The position numbers were made by a program, and so were the translations under genes. From positions 15,477 through 36,267 of the forward strand of contig DEIH01000229.1 of the NCBI GenBank assembly GCA_002352375.1: 20,791 nucleotides of DNA, read 5' to 3'. The stretch's first letter is position 1. Each line of letters starts with the position of its first letter. The notes beneath the pieces were generated by a model, which did no database searches, had not been told where the DNA came from, and saw only the letters and a list, made by a program, of their open reading frames with translations. Positions 1 through 8,125 of this stretch are shown one piece after another. This DNA comes from Spirochaeta sp. UBA2779. GTDB taxonomy: Bacteria > Spirochaetota > Spirochaetia > DSM-2461.

Positions 1-1434
1 CAAAAAACGACGCTCAACAGTAATGGCCAGCACAGCCCCGGAAAAATGCGGAAGGAAAGAAACCATCCAGACACCCCCCAGAGAGGCAGACTGAATCATG
101 GCCGGATAGGCGTACTGACTCACCCCGAGTATGCCCCAGGGATAACCGAGAAAACCCAGAGACCGCAGGAAGTCCCAAAGCACCCAGAGGAAGGGGGCGG
201 CCATGAGTCCGTAACGGTGGAAACGGCGGACGGTAAAGGTAAGAATGAAAATGAAGGGCAGATATTGAACCAGGGTAAGGCCCACGGTAAAAGGCAGAGA
301 GATGTAGCTGAAGGTGCCCTGCCACCAGTTGATGAGCAGAGACTGAAGGCCGGTAAAGAGGATTACCAGGGAGACTCCCCGGCGGTAAGTAACCTGTCGG
401 AGGGCCAGATAAAGGGGGGCGGTGGCGAACCAGGCCAGAAAGGGCAGCCCTTCGAGCACCAGAAAATTCGGTAGTGATAAAGAAAACAAAATCGCCGAGA
501 GGGCGGCCCAGAGAGGTGCGGAAACATCGATAACAGAGGGAAGGCTTAAACCCGCCCGGGATGGCCTGGTGGATTCGGATACTCCTGAAAAAACGGCATA
601 ACGCCGGAGAGCATCGATAACCCATATCCCCAGAAGCAGAAGGCATGGCACAAGATACCGAAAGAGAGTTTCCATCCTCTCCGCTTTCGTATCCCCGATA
701 TCCAATAGACCGCTGGTGGCCACAAACCTCTGGACATAATCCATGTCCCCGTTCAAGGCGTATATCCAGGAAAAAAGGGCCAGGAGCAGCCCGCCGGCAA
801 GAAGGCTCTCCATAAAAAGCCGGGGAAGAGCCCTTCCGAAAAGCAAAAAAACAGCCGTTACCAGCAGCAGAGCAATCCACAGCAGATACAGCCTGGCGCT
901 GATGCTTAAACCCGGAACTTTAAGATCCATTAAATCATGAAGATTAATCTTTTCTCCCGAGGTATCCTTCCATGCCTGTAGGCTTTCAAGATCCGGGCTC
1001 TCCAGAGAAACACGAACAACCACCTGGTCGGTGGCCACATCATAGATAACCAGATCCACATTCACCGCTTTTGAGTATCTGAGAATCGAAGCTGTGGCGA
1101 TACGTTCAACACCCAGGGATTTCCCGAGTTCAAAGGCATCGTCTTTTCCCCGAAAGGACCCATCGAAAATCCCGGTGACGTTGTCCCGTTCCAGGTAAAA
1201 ATTCTCAATCAGGGATTTGGGATAAAGGGCATGGGTTCCTTCGGCGGCCAATTCCATCTCCAGAAGGGTACGCACCCGGGAGATTTCATCACCATCAAGA
1301 CCCGGGGCGTACATTGGAGCCAGTACCAGGGTGGGTTTGCGGACAAAGGCGTATCGGCCGGTAAACCCGGCCCTGATTTCAAATATGGCGGTAAGAAGTA
1401 AAAGGGCAGCAATTATCCGGGGTAGACGACTCAT
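1..1434 (-). CDS. lnt: Apolipoprotein N-acyltransferase-like protein with N-terminal CsgG/TolB-N-like extension (partial, 3' end outside window)
   Basis: The frame is open from ATG at 1434 to base 1 (478 codons, no stop); the C-terminus lies outside. Lnt transfers the third acyl chain onto the N-terminal Cys of lipoproteins in the inner membrane. Residues 1-22 form a signal peptide or first TM. Residues about 35-150 are soluble, with a pattern (ELGKSLGVERIATASI, 102-117) like CsgG, LpoB and TolB-N domains. TM helices begin near 182, 208 and 259. From about 305 the sequence matches the Lnt membrane domain: LSLPNFLVLEGLPFLAWF (319-336), NWWQGTF near 369, and WDFLRSLGFLGYPWGILG (420-437), which resembles the Lnt segment just before the nitrilase domain. 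That catalytic domain is not in view. An in-frame TAG at 1444-1446 forbids a longer start. No good Shine-Dalgarno is visible. It lies 33 bases after the thioredoxin-fold gene, probably in one operon. The Lnt call is firm for residues 305-478; the extension's identity is by eye. Confidence 0.85.
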   Translation of the reverse strand, partial: MSRLPRIIAALLLLTAIFEIRAGFTGRYAFVRKPTLVLAPMYAPGLDGDEISRVRTLLEMELAAEGTHALYPKSLIENFYLERDNVTGIFDGSFRGKDDAFELGKSLGVERIATASILRYSKAVNVDLVIYDVATDQVVVRVSLESPDLESLQAWKDTSGEKINLHDLMDLKVPGLSISARLYLLWIALLLVTAVFLLFGRALPRLFMESLLAGGLLLALFSWIYALNGDMDYVQRFVATSGLLDIGDTKAERMETLFRYLVPCLLLLGIWVIDALRRYAVFSGVSESTRPSRAGLSLPSVIDVSAPLWAALSAILFSLSLPNFLVLEGLPFLAWFATAPLYLALRQVTYRRGVSLVILFTGLQSLLINWWQGTFSYISLPFTVGLTLVQYLPFIFILTFTVRRFHRYGLMAAPFLWVLWDFLRSLGFLGYPWGILGVSQYAYPAMIQSASLGGVWMVSFLPHFSGAVLAITVERRFL

Positions 1435-1467
1435 AAAGAGATTCTATCATTGAATCCCCTGGTTTGA

Positions 1468-1734
1468 TTATGCTTTGATTCCTATAAGTGGGAGAAATTC
1501 CTCTCTGGAGGGAGCTTTGTAAAACCGTTTACCCGCGACTTCTATAACCGGGATAGAGTGAATACCGGCCTCTTTAACCGCCTTCATGTGAAAGAGTATT
1601 TCCACCTCATTCACTTTTACCCCGGGGTAATCCTCTTTAAGCTTCTTCAGAAATCTGGAGGCGGGGATGCATTTGGGGCATATTTTAGATTTGTAGTAGG
1701 TTATTTCGTTTTTATCAGTTACCGGTTTTTCCAT
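1468..1734 (-). CDS. Small thioredoxin/glutaredoxin-fold protein with CPKC motif
   Basis: An 88-residue protein with the redox motif C19-P-K-C22 at the start of helix 1, after a short beta strand (EITYYKSK), and a cis-Pro loop (HSIPVIEV, P62). This is the minimal thioredoxin fold seen in glutaredoxin-like, NrdH-like and archaeal-type small redoxins. No signal peptide is present, so it should be cytoplasmic, exchanging electrons with disulfides through the Cys pair. Partner and substrate cannot be told from sequence. The start at 1734 is supported by AGAGGAAC about six bases upstream. It is the first gene of a likely two-gene unit with the downstream Lnt-like gene. The length is normal for the family. 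Confidence 0.8.
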   Translation of the reverse strand: MEKPVTDKNEITYYKSKICPKCIPASRFLKKLKEDYPGVKVNEVEILFHMKAVKEAGIHSIPVIEVAGKRFYKAPSREEFLPLIGIKA

Positions 1735-1760
1735 ATTGTTCCTCTATGCTTCGAAGAGGC

Positions 1761-1789
1761 ATATTCAACACAAACAAGAGATATGTCAA
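1761..1789 (-). promoter_or_regulatory. Candidate promoter for the thioredoxin-fold/lnt unit
   Basis: On the minus strand a perfect TTGACA (1789-1784) is followed 17 bases later by GAATAT (1766-1761), a weak -10 match. A 5-bp stem CCTCT/AGAGG (1759-1741) sits between it and the start codon. Its downstream arm is the Shine-Dalgarno of the 88-residue gene, so translation could be modulated. The -35 is good and the -10 poor. Confidence 0.35.
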
Positions 1790-1830
1790 CCTGCATATAT
1801 AAATTGCATCCACAGGATTGAGACTCCTTG

Positions 1831-1836
1831 TATAAT
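1831..1836 (+). promoter_or_regulatory. Consensus -10 box (TATAAT) directly upstream of the penicillin acylase gene
   Basis: A perfect TATAAT ends six bases before the ATG at 1843. A normal initiation distance would place the transcript start at or next to the ATG, giving a leaderless mRNA. No Shine-Dalgarno is present ahead of the ATG. The -35 region at normal spacing is poor (TTGCAT lies 21 bases upstream). Transcription of this gene could instead begin further up. Confidence 0.4.
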
Positions 1837-1842
1837 ACAGTA

Positions 1843-4185
1843 ATGAAAAAAAGATTCCCTACTGCTTTTTTTATGGATTCTAAAGCACCCAAACGTCGAG
1901 GCCGAATTAATGGTCTGCCGTTTAAAAAGGATGTTACCATCACCACCGACAAATGGGGAATCCCGAGAATCAAAGCTGCCAATGAGTCCGATCTCTACAT
2001 GGCTCAAGGATATATCCACGCATCGGAGCGCCTCTGGCAGATGGAATCCATCCGCAGATTCGCTTCTGGAAGTCTTTCAGAAATTGCCGGAGAGAAGTTT
2101 CTGGAGTTGGACCATTTCGCCCGTCTGGCCCGCTTCCCCGAAGTTTGCCGCCGGGCGGTAAAAGGATTATCAGAGAATACAAAAAGTTATGCTGAGGCCT
2201 ATCTGAAGGGTATTAATGAGTTTATCAATACTCACCAGAACCGTCTGCCTCTGGAGTTTCGATCCATCGGTCTTGAGCCGGCACCCTGGACTCTTGATGA
2301 TGTAACTGCCAACCTTGTAGTAAACAGCTGGTATCTTCAGACGAACTACCTGGAGGAAATCCTGGCCATCAGAAGCCGGAACAAGCTTACCCGGGCACAG
2401 TGGGATGCACTGATTCCGGGGATGAGCGCTTTCGAGGATGAAAAGCTTCCCAAAGATGCTTATTTTGAAAATATCCGAGAACTGAATATCGGGAAATTTC
2501 TTCCCGCAGCCTTTTCTTTTTACAGGGAGTTCAAGCTTATATGCGGTGCCAGTAACAACTGGGTAACCTCTGATGGACCAGGGGGTAAACCTCTGGTGGC
2601 CAACGATCCCCACCTTGGGATTCAGGTTCCCCAAATCTGGTTTGCCTGCGGTCTGGAATGCCCAGGGACTGAGATTCTCGGGGTGGGGATGCCGGGTTTC
2701 CCGGGTATCATTATCGGGCGCACCCCCACGGTGGCCTGGGGTTTTACCAATGTAATGACTGATATTGTTGACCTCTTTGTCCTCAGGGTTAATCCGGGAA
2801 CCAAAACCTGCATAGTGAACGGTAGAGAACAGCCGCTTATTCCCCGGGAGGAATCCTACACTCTCCCCGGCGGCCGGGTTGAAACCAGAACCGTCTACGA
2901 AAGCCCCCACGGCCCTCTACTCACTGAAATCGGACCTGAAACCGATGCCGCTGTCGCCTTGAAGTGGTACGGAACCATGCCGGATGATAAAATGAACGAC
3001 CGTACCGGTGAGGGAATACTCGCATTTTCAAAGGTTAAAAGAGTTTCGGATCTGAAAAAATACGGTGCCTATCTGGCCACCATCGGGCAGAACATCGTTG
3101 CAGGGGACACTGAAGGTAATATTCTGTGGCAGGCCACGGGTTCCATCCCGATTCGAAGTGGTTACTCAGGAAGACTTCCAGCGGATGGAAGTGCCGGTCA
3201 TGACTGGATTGGATTTGTACCCTATAAGGAGATGCCCTGTTCTGAAAACCCAGCTGAAAAATACATCGCCACTGCAAACCAGAAGACTGTAGCTCCGGAC
3301 AGTACGGTTATACCCACCTGGTCCTGGGCCCAGCCCTGGCGGATATGGAGAATCCGGGAACGCCTTGAAGCTATGGGAAAACCAACGGTAGAGAAATTCA
3401 TGAAACTACAGAATGATACCCTCAGTACCCGTCCTGCCCATGTACTTGGAGCCCTTCTTGACTGTGAGTTAAATGACAGCAGAGCTGTTGAACTGGCTGG
3501 AATCTTAAGGGGTTGGGACGGGAGCTGCGTTAAACACAGTACAGCATGTCTTGTTTTCAACCGGCTGCCCATTCAGATTTCCGAGATTCTATTAAGGGAG
3601 AGCCTTGAGGACGATCTTGAACTCTACTACACCCTCCTGCCCTTCTTCACATCCCTTCTGGAATCTATTACCAAAGACTCAGGGGTGCTGGAATTGTTTC
3701 CCGATAAAAATTCAAATGTGTACACCGTAGGAACTCTGATGGAAAAAGCCCTTATCAGGATATGGGAGGGGCTGTCACAGCGCTATGGGAAAAATCCCCG
3801 GCGGTGGCAATGGGGGGCTTTTCACAAACTGTTATACAAGCATCCGGGAGCAGAAGGTAAGTTAAAATCATGGCTTTTGAACCGGGGACCCTGGCCGGCT
3901 GATGGAGACTGGACCACGGTAAATGTGAGCGGTTTCAGCATGTCGGTGGATCCCGGAAAGGTAACAACCATTCCATCCATGCGTTTTATCGCATCACTGG
4001 CGGATAGGGATGAAAACCTTCTCTGTCTCCCATTGGGTCAGTCCGGGCGTCCGGGAAACCGTTTCTACGATAACTTCGCTCTCAAATACAGAAACGGGGG
4101 TTATGTACCCTTCCCCATGCAACCAAAGGGAAGCTCGGGTTCTGCCGGTGGAGTACTTGTGTTGAGTTCCTCCATGAATAGCTGA
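1843..4185 (+). CDS. Penicillin acylase family (Ntn hydrolase) amidase
   Basis: A 780-residue protein of the penicillin/glutaryl/acyl-homoserine-lactone acylase family, which splits N-acyl amides. The N-terminal part carries WGIPRIKA and the family motif AQGYIHASERLWQME. The autoprocessing site is GASNNW with nucleophile Ser237 (codon 2551-2553), followed by LVANDPHLG. Asn479 in ATANQKT is residue 243 counted from the Ser, matching the oxyanion Asn near B241 of penicillin G acylase. Arg500 or Arg503 (PWRIWRI) fits the ArgB263 region. The end carries the typical GQSGRPGNRFYDNF block. Length is normal for the uncleaved precursor. I chose ATG 1843 over TTG 1828, because the latter overlaps a TATAAT. 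No signal peptide or lipobox is visible, which is unusual since characterised Gram-negative members are periplasmic. Substrate is unknown. Confidence 0.9.
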   Translation: MKKRFPTAFFMDSKAPKRRGRINGLPFKKDVTITTDKWGIPRIKAANESDLYMAQGYIHASERLWQMESIRRFASGSLSEIAGEKFLELDHFARLARFPEVCRRAVKGLSENTKSYAEAYLKGINEFINTHQNRLPLEFRSIGLEPAPWTLDDVTANLVVNSWYLQTNYLEEILAIRSRNKLTRAQWDALIPGMSAFEDEKLPKDAYFENIRELNIGKFLPAAFSFYREFKLICGASNNWVTSDGPGGKPLVANDPHLGIQVPQIWFACGLECPGTEILGVGMPGFPGIIIGRTPTVAWGFTNVMTDIVDLFVLRVNPGTKTCIVNGREQPLIPREESYTLPGGRVETRTVYESPHGPLLTEIGPETDAAVALKWYGTMPDDKMNDRTGEGILAFSKVKRVSDLKKYGAYLATIGQNIVAGDTEGNILWQATGSIPIRSGYSGRLPADGSAGHDWIGFVPYKEMPCSENPAEKYIATANQKTVAPDSTVIPTWSWAQPWRIWRIRERLEAMGKPTVEKFMKLQNDTLSTRPAHVLGALLDCELNDSRAVELAGILRGWDGSCVKHSTACLVFNRLPIQISEILLRESLEDDLELYYTLLPFFTSLLESITKDSGVLELFPDKNSNVYTVGTLMEKALIRIWEGLSQRYGKNPRRWQWGAFHKLLYKHPGAEGKLKSWLLNRGPWPADGDWTTVNVSGFSMSVDPGKVTTIPSMRFIASLADRDENLLCLPLGQSGRPGNRFYDNFALKYRNGGYVPFPMQPKGSSGSAGGVLVLSSSMNS

Positions 4186-4237
4186 ACATTCAGCTGCATA
4201 TTGTGAAGTTCCAAACTATATTCGGATAGCTGTTTTT
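4180..4237. terminator. Possible hairpin in the convergent gap
   Basis: The gap between the acylase and the giant TPR gene holds AGCTGA-ACAT-TCAGCT (4180-4195), a 6-bp stem that includes the acylase stop codon, without a following T-run. A second, longer-range pairing, CAGCT (4191-4195) with AGCTG (4228-4232), is followed by TTTTTCTT and could act as a terminator for the plus-strand gene. Neither is a textbook terminator. Confidence 0.25.
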
Positions 4238-4238
4238 C

Positions 4239-7200
4239 TTACAAAGTCGATTCTAACCTCTCCACCTTCTTACGAGTTGAAGTATGGGATGGATCGATAT
4301 TTAACGCCATACGATAATACTCAAGAGCACGACTCAAATCATCCTGGCTTTTTGCAAGATCTCCGAGCCCTATATAACTTTGTATAAAGCCCGGGTCGAT
4401 TTCACGTGCTCCCTGATATGCGTTTTCTGCTTCAACATAATTCCCGAGTTTATTCATTGAGCGTCCCAGCCATATATAGGCCCAATCGTAATCGGGAAGC
4501 AGATCCAGGCCGATCTGAAATTCCTCCATGGCATTCTTATATTCCTTATTTCGATAGTACGCTTTGCCTAGATCGATGATATTCAATCCGTGTACATTAT
4601 CGATTTCTTTTGCCCTCCGGTAGGCTTCGATTGCACGAGGATACTCTCTCAAATCATACAATGCATCACCAAATAAGCGAAGTACATCGAAACTTCTCGG
4701 GTTTTGAATCAATGCCGATTCGAGTATCAGGACTGCTTGATCGGGTCTGGAATCACGTACAAGATACCGTCCATATTCATAGGCCACATCGACATTTGAT
4801 GAATCTGCTTTATATGCATTTTTGTACGACTGATCCGCAGCCTCAAGATTGTTGAGTTCAACATATATGGAACCCATGGAAATCCAAACATCCTCGTTTT
4901 CTGGATCAAGTTTCGATGCTTCGATGAGTATCACAAGAGCTTCATCGACGTAACCCGCACGTCTTAACTGGTATGCAAGACCTACCTTGAGGGATATATC
5001 CGCCGGATTACGCTCTACCATATCCCGGCGAACCTGTATCGAATCCTCAACACGATCAAGGCGCTGATAGATAAAACGGCCCATTGACGAATCGATTGAT
5101 ATGGATGCCTTATAAGCATCTTCCGCAAGATTATTTTTATTCAGAGCCTGATATGCCTTTCCGAGGTTATACCAGATCCATGCGTTGTCTCGAATCGTTA
5201 TAAGAGCTTCTTCGAAATAACCGATAGCTGATGAGTAATCATCCAATAGAAAATATTCCTTGCCCAATTGGTAGAGGGTTTCGGAATCATCGGGATTCAG
5301 AATCTCAGCCCGTTTATATGATTCGATAGCTGCGATATGGTTTTTAAGATCAGATTGAGTATCTCCCAGAGCAATCCACCCCTTTACGTAGTCGGGAGCA
5401 ACGGCAACTGTCCGTTCAAGTACTTCCAGTGCCCGATAGTCGTCATTTCTTTTTTTGAATTGAAGTGCCAACAAGTATCTCAACGGACCTGATCCTTGAT
5501 GGATTTCCAACGCTTCGTTCAATATTGCGACAGCATCATCAATACGATTCAAGCTACCATACAAAACCGAGAGGTTCTTCCAATATATTTCATTCTCCGG
5601 TTCCAGGTCGATTGCTCTCAGATACGACTCTTCTGCACCTTTGAAATTCCCTTCAGATTTCTGCAGGACTGCAAGGTTGAACCAGGCACTTGCATAAGCC
5701 GGATTCAGAGCCAGAACAAGGTTGTATTGTTCCAGAGCTCGAGCCGGATAGCCCTCCCGCCGGTAGAGAACAGCAAGATTCAAACGATCTTTCACGTTAG
5801 AGGGCTGTATTCGCAGGGACTCTTCATAAGCATCAATGGCATTTGCATTCTGGCCGGTTGCCGACCAGACTAATCCAAGGTTGTGCCAGGCGGCGACGAA
5901 ATCCGGATTAATACCGACAGCGTCAAGGAACGATGTCTCAGCTTCGGACAAACGATCATCCACTAATTCCAACAATCCCAGATTGTAGTGGGCGTTTGCA
6001 TACTCGGGATCAAGGTTCAATGCGTTGCGAAATGCAGATCTGGCTTCATCCATTTTACCGGCTGCCTTCAATGCCAGCCCCAGATTGTTGAGGGATTGCG
6101 GGTGGCTATCATCAGTAAGTTCCAAGGCTTCGCGGTAGTAGCTTATCGATTCGTTGTAGTTTCCCGCTTTGTATTCAATGCGCCCAAGCTGGTAAGCAGC
6201 CTCCCCTCGATCGACACCGTTATCCCTTATCCAAATCAGTTCCCGTCGTGCTTCTTCGATTCGATTGGTTTCGGATAACAGAGACGCAAGGACTCTCCGT
6301 GCCCGATCGTATGTCGGATCCATGGAGATGGAAGATCTCAGGAATTCTTCGGCGAGGTCCTGATTACCCCGCTCCTGCTCAATCCTTGCCAGTCCCACAT
6401 ATGCGGGACCGTGAGACGAATCCAGGTCCAGCACCTCGCGATAAAGGTCTTCGGCGATATCCGGATTATCAAGATTCTGCAGCTGAAGTCCGGCTAATGC
6501 TACGCGGCTCGGCAGATGTGTCGGGTCGAATTTTATGGCTGACTCGTAGGCTTCTGTCGCTTCGGTATTCCGTTCCGAACGGGCCAGGGCCAGGCCCAGA
6601 TTATATAAAGCCCGGGCTTTCCTCTCACCACCTGCAAGGGGATATGCAACTGTGAGTACGAGGATTGCTTCGTCGAAACGTCCGACCTGCAGTAAAAGCC
6701 CGCCAAGGTTGTAGGCTGCTTCAAAATAGGTTGGTCGAAGATGAAGCGCCTTACGATAGCTGGAAAGGGCTTCATCAATATTACCGGTTCGTTGATTTAC
6801 CAGTGCGAGATTGAAAAATATCCTGGCGTCGTATCCAGTTCCTTCCGGAACTTCCGTAAGCGTCGATTTCGCAAGTTGATTCTCCCCTGTTCGGATGTAG
6901 GCCTGGGCAAGGGCAAGCATTACCCGGGGATCCTCAACCAATTCAGGACGAGCATTGATGTATTCGCTTAGAATCCTGATGCCGGCTTCATCATTCCCTT
7001 CCTGCATAAGTCTGGATGCTTCGGATAATCGCTCATCACCAACCTGATCGAATTCGACAAAATCTGCCTGCTCAAATACAAGATCTTCTTCAATCGTATG
7101 TCCATTTGTTCCCGGAGAGATGATTGTGTGAATCGGTCGAGTTTGTATATCGACGGCTAATAGCTGGAGGTAAATTCCAATTCCTACCAATCCGGTCACC

Positions 7201-7259
7201 ACCAGGAGTATGGGAAGGGCACTGTATTTCCAGAGAAATCTGAATTCTTCACGATTCAT
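4239..7259 (-). CDS. Giant membrane-anchored TPR-repeat protein (last gene of envelope operon)
   Basis: A 1006-residue protein. A short N-terminal cytoplasmic stretch is followed by one TM helix (about residues 13-37, rich in Leu, Val, Ile and Gly). After an acidic linker, nearly everything from about residue 75 to 1000 is tetratricopeptide repeat: roughly 25-27 units of about 34 residues, with classic signatures such as AYNLGGLL, ALNLDPEYANAHYNLG and AWFNLAVLQ. TPR solenoids bind proteins or peptides; no enzymatic motif is visible. Topology is most simply N-in with the solenoid in the periplasm. The start ATG overlaps the ATP-grasp ligase stop by four bases (ATGA), so the two are translationally coupled. 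It probably scaffolds the inner-membrane transglutaminase-like protein to the outer-membrane TPR-barrel protein (inference). Confidence 0.88.
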   Translation of the reverse strand: MNREEFRFLWKYSALPILLVVTGLVGIGIYLQLLAVDIQTRPIHTIISPGTNGHTIEEDLVFEQADFVEFDQVGDERLSEASRLMQEGNDEAGIRILSEYINARPELVEDPRVMLALAQAYIRTGENQLAKSTLTEVPEGTGYDARIFFNLALVNQRTGNIDEALSSYRKALHLRPTYFEAAYNLGGLLLQVGRFDEAILVLTVAYPLAGGERKARALYNLGLALARSERNTEATEAYESAIKFDPTHLPSRVALAGLQLQNLDNPDIAEDLYREVLDLDSSHGPAYVGLARIEQERGNQDLAEEFLRSSISMDPTYDRARRVLASLLSETNRIEEARRELIWIRDNGVDRGEAAYQLGRIEYKAGNYNESISYYREALELTDDSHPQSLNNLGLALKAAGKMDEARSAFRNALNLDPEYANAHYNLGLLELVDDRLSEAETSFLDAVGINPDFVAAWHNLGLVWSATGQNANAIDAYEESLRIQPSNVKDRLNLAVLYRREGYPARALEQYNLVLALNPAYASAWFNLAVLQKSEGNFKGAEESYLRAIDLEPENEIYWKNLSVLYGSLNRIDDAVAILNEALEIHQGSGPLRYLLALQFKKRNDDYRALEVLERTVAVAPDYVKGWIALGDTQSDLKNHIAAIESYKRAEILNPDDSETLYQLGKEYFLLDDYSSAIGYFEEALITIRDNAWIWYNLGKAYQALNKNNLAEDAYKASISIDSSMGRFIYQRLDRVEDSIQVRRDMVERNPADISLKVGLAYQLRRAGYVDEALVILIEASKLDPENEDVWISMGSIYVELNNLEAADQSYKNAYKADSSNVDVAYEYGRYLVRDSRPDQAVLILESALIQNPRSFDVLRLFGDALYDLREYPRAIEAYRRAKEIDNVHGLNIIDLGKAYYRNKEYKNAMEEFQIGLDLLPDYDWAYIWLGRSMNKLGNYVEAENAYQGAREIDPGFIQSYIGLGDLAKSQDDLSRALEYYRMALNIDPSHTSTRKKVERLESTL

Positions 7260-8125
7260 GCGATTTTTCCTTGAAGCAGTTCAGTCATCCCAATCTGATT
7301 GACCACCTGGATCTGCAGGCCCGGCCGGGCATTCAGCTCCAGGACCAACGGCCCATTTGATTTATCGAGTACAAAATCAATTCCCAGATATCCCAGTGGT
7401 ACTGTTTTGGCTGCTTTACAAGCGTAATTCAGTACATCGTTCCAATGGGGAATGGCCAGACCATTGAGAGAATATCCGGAGTCGGGATGGGCTGATATCG
7501 GTTTACCATGAAAAAAACCACCGGTTGTTACCCCTGTCTGAATGTCGATACCAACTCCGATGGCTCCCTGGTGAAGATTTGCTTTTCCGTCTGACCGAAC
7601 TGTCGGTACGCGGAGCATCGAAACAACAGGAATCCCCTGATAGGTAATTACCCGAATATCCGGGATTCCTCTTTCGTAAATCTGTCGGAAGAATTCATGT
7701 GGATCGATCTTTCGTTCAATCAGTGCACTATCGCCCATTCGTCCGAAGGAATAGACACCAAAAAGTATGTCAGCAAGATGATGCCGAAGATCCTCAGGAG
7801 TAAGTTTACGGCCCGATGGAGTTTGCCAGGATCCATCCGGTACCCGTTCGATCAGGAGAATACCTCCGCCTGCACGCCCACGCGCGGGTTTGGCGACAAA
7901 AGAATCGACTTCTGACAGATCATTAATTAAAGACGGAATACTGATGAGATTACTGACTATCGCCAGGGTCTCCGGAACCGGGATGCCGGCTTCGGTTAGA
8001 ATCTTTTTTGTAATTGTTTTGTCATCAACCAGAGGAAATGCGGAACGGGGATTGTTCGGCTGAATAAAATCCAGATTCCGGCGGTTTATTCCAAGAATGG
8101 AACCGAGTTTATGGAGATTAGCCAT
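7256..8125 (-). CDS. RimK-like ATP-grasp ligase (alpha-L-glutamate ligase-related)
   Basis: A 289-residue cytoplasmic protein. Start ATG 8125 was chosen because MANLHKLGSILGINRRN aligns with the usual family N-terminus. GGAGG and AAGG lie just upstream, and a longer start at 8179 would only run back into the preceding gene. ATP-grasp landmarks: substrate-binding NPRSAFPLVDDK (25-36); nucleotide Lys79 in FVAKP, followed by the Gly-rich loop RGRAGGG (82-88); ALIERKI (134-140); and the Mg-binding set Asp250 (GIDFVLD), Glu263 and Asn265 (LELNARPG). Such enzymes form an amide bond between a carboxylate, activated as acyl-phosphate, and an amine, often adding glutamate or other amino acids to a peptide. 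The start overlaps the transglutaminase stop by eight bases and the stop overlaps the TPR start by four. Substrate is unknown. Confidence 0.88.
   Translation of the reverse strand: MANLHKLGSILGINRRNLDFIQPNNPRSAFPLVDDKTITKKILTEAGIPVPETLAIVSNLISIPSLINDLSEVDSFVAKPARGRAGGGILLIERVPDGSWQTPSGRKLTPEDLRHHLADILFGVYSFGRMGDSALIERKIDPHEFFRQIYERGIPDIRVITYQGIPVVSMLRVPTVRSDGKANLHQGAIGVGIDIQTGVTTGGFFHGKPISAHPDSGYSLNGLAIPHWNDVLNYACKAAKTVPLGYLGIDFVLDKSNGPLVLELNARPGLQIQVVNQIGMTELLQGKIA

Noticed and set aside
14..880. Open frame of 288 residues on the minus strand
   Set aside because: It is a shadow of the Lnt-like gene in another frame. The true frame (1434 to 1) encodes recognisable Lnt sequence and is open to the window edge.
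1828..1842. TTG start for the penicillin acylase at 1828
   Set aside because: The added residues are encoded by a TATAAT promoter-like box, and TTG is a weaker start than the ATG at 1843.
4239..7259. Internal repeats as a tandem DNA repeat array
   Set aside because: The periodicity is at protein level (TPR units about 34 residues long); the DNA copies are diverged and not a satellite or CRISPR-like array.
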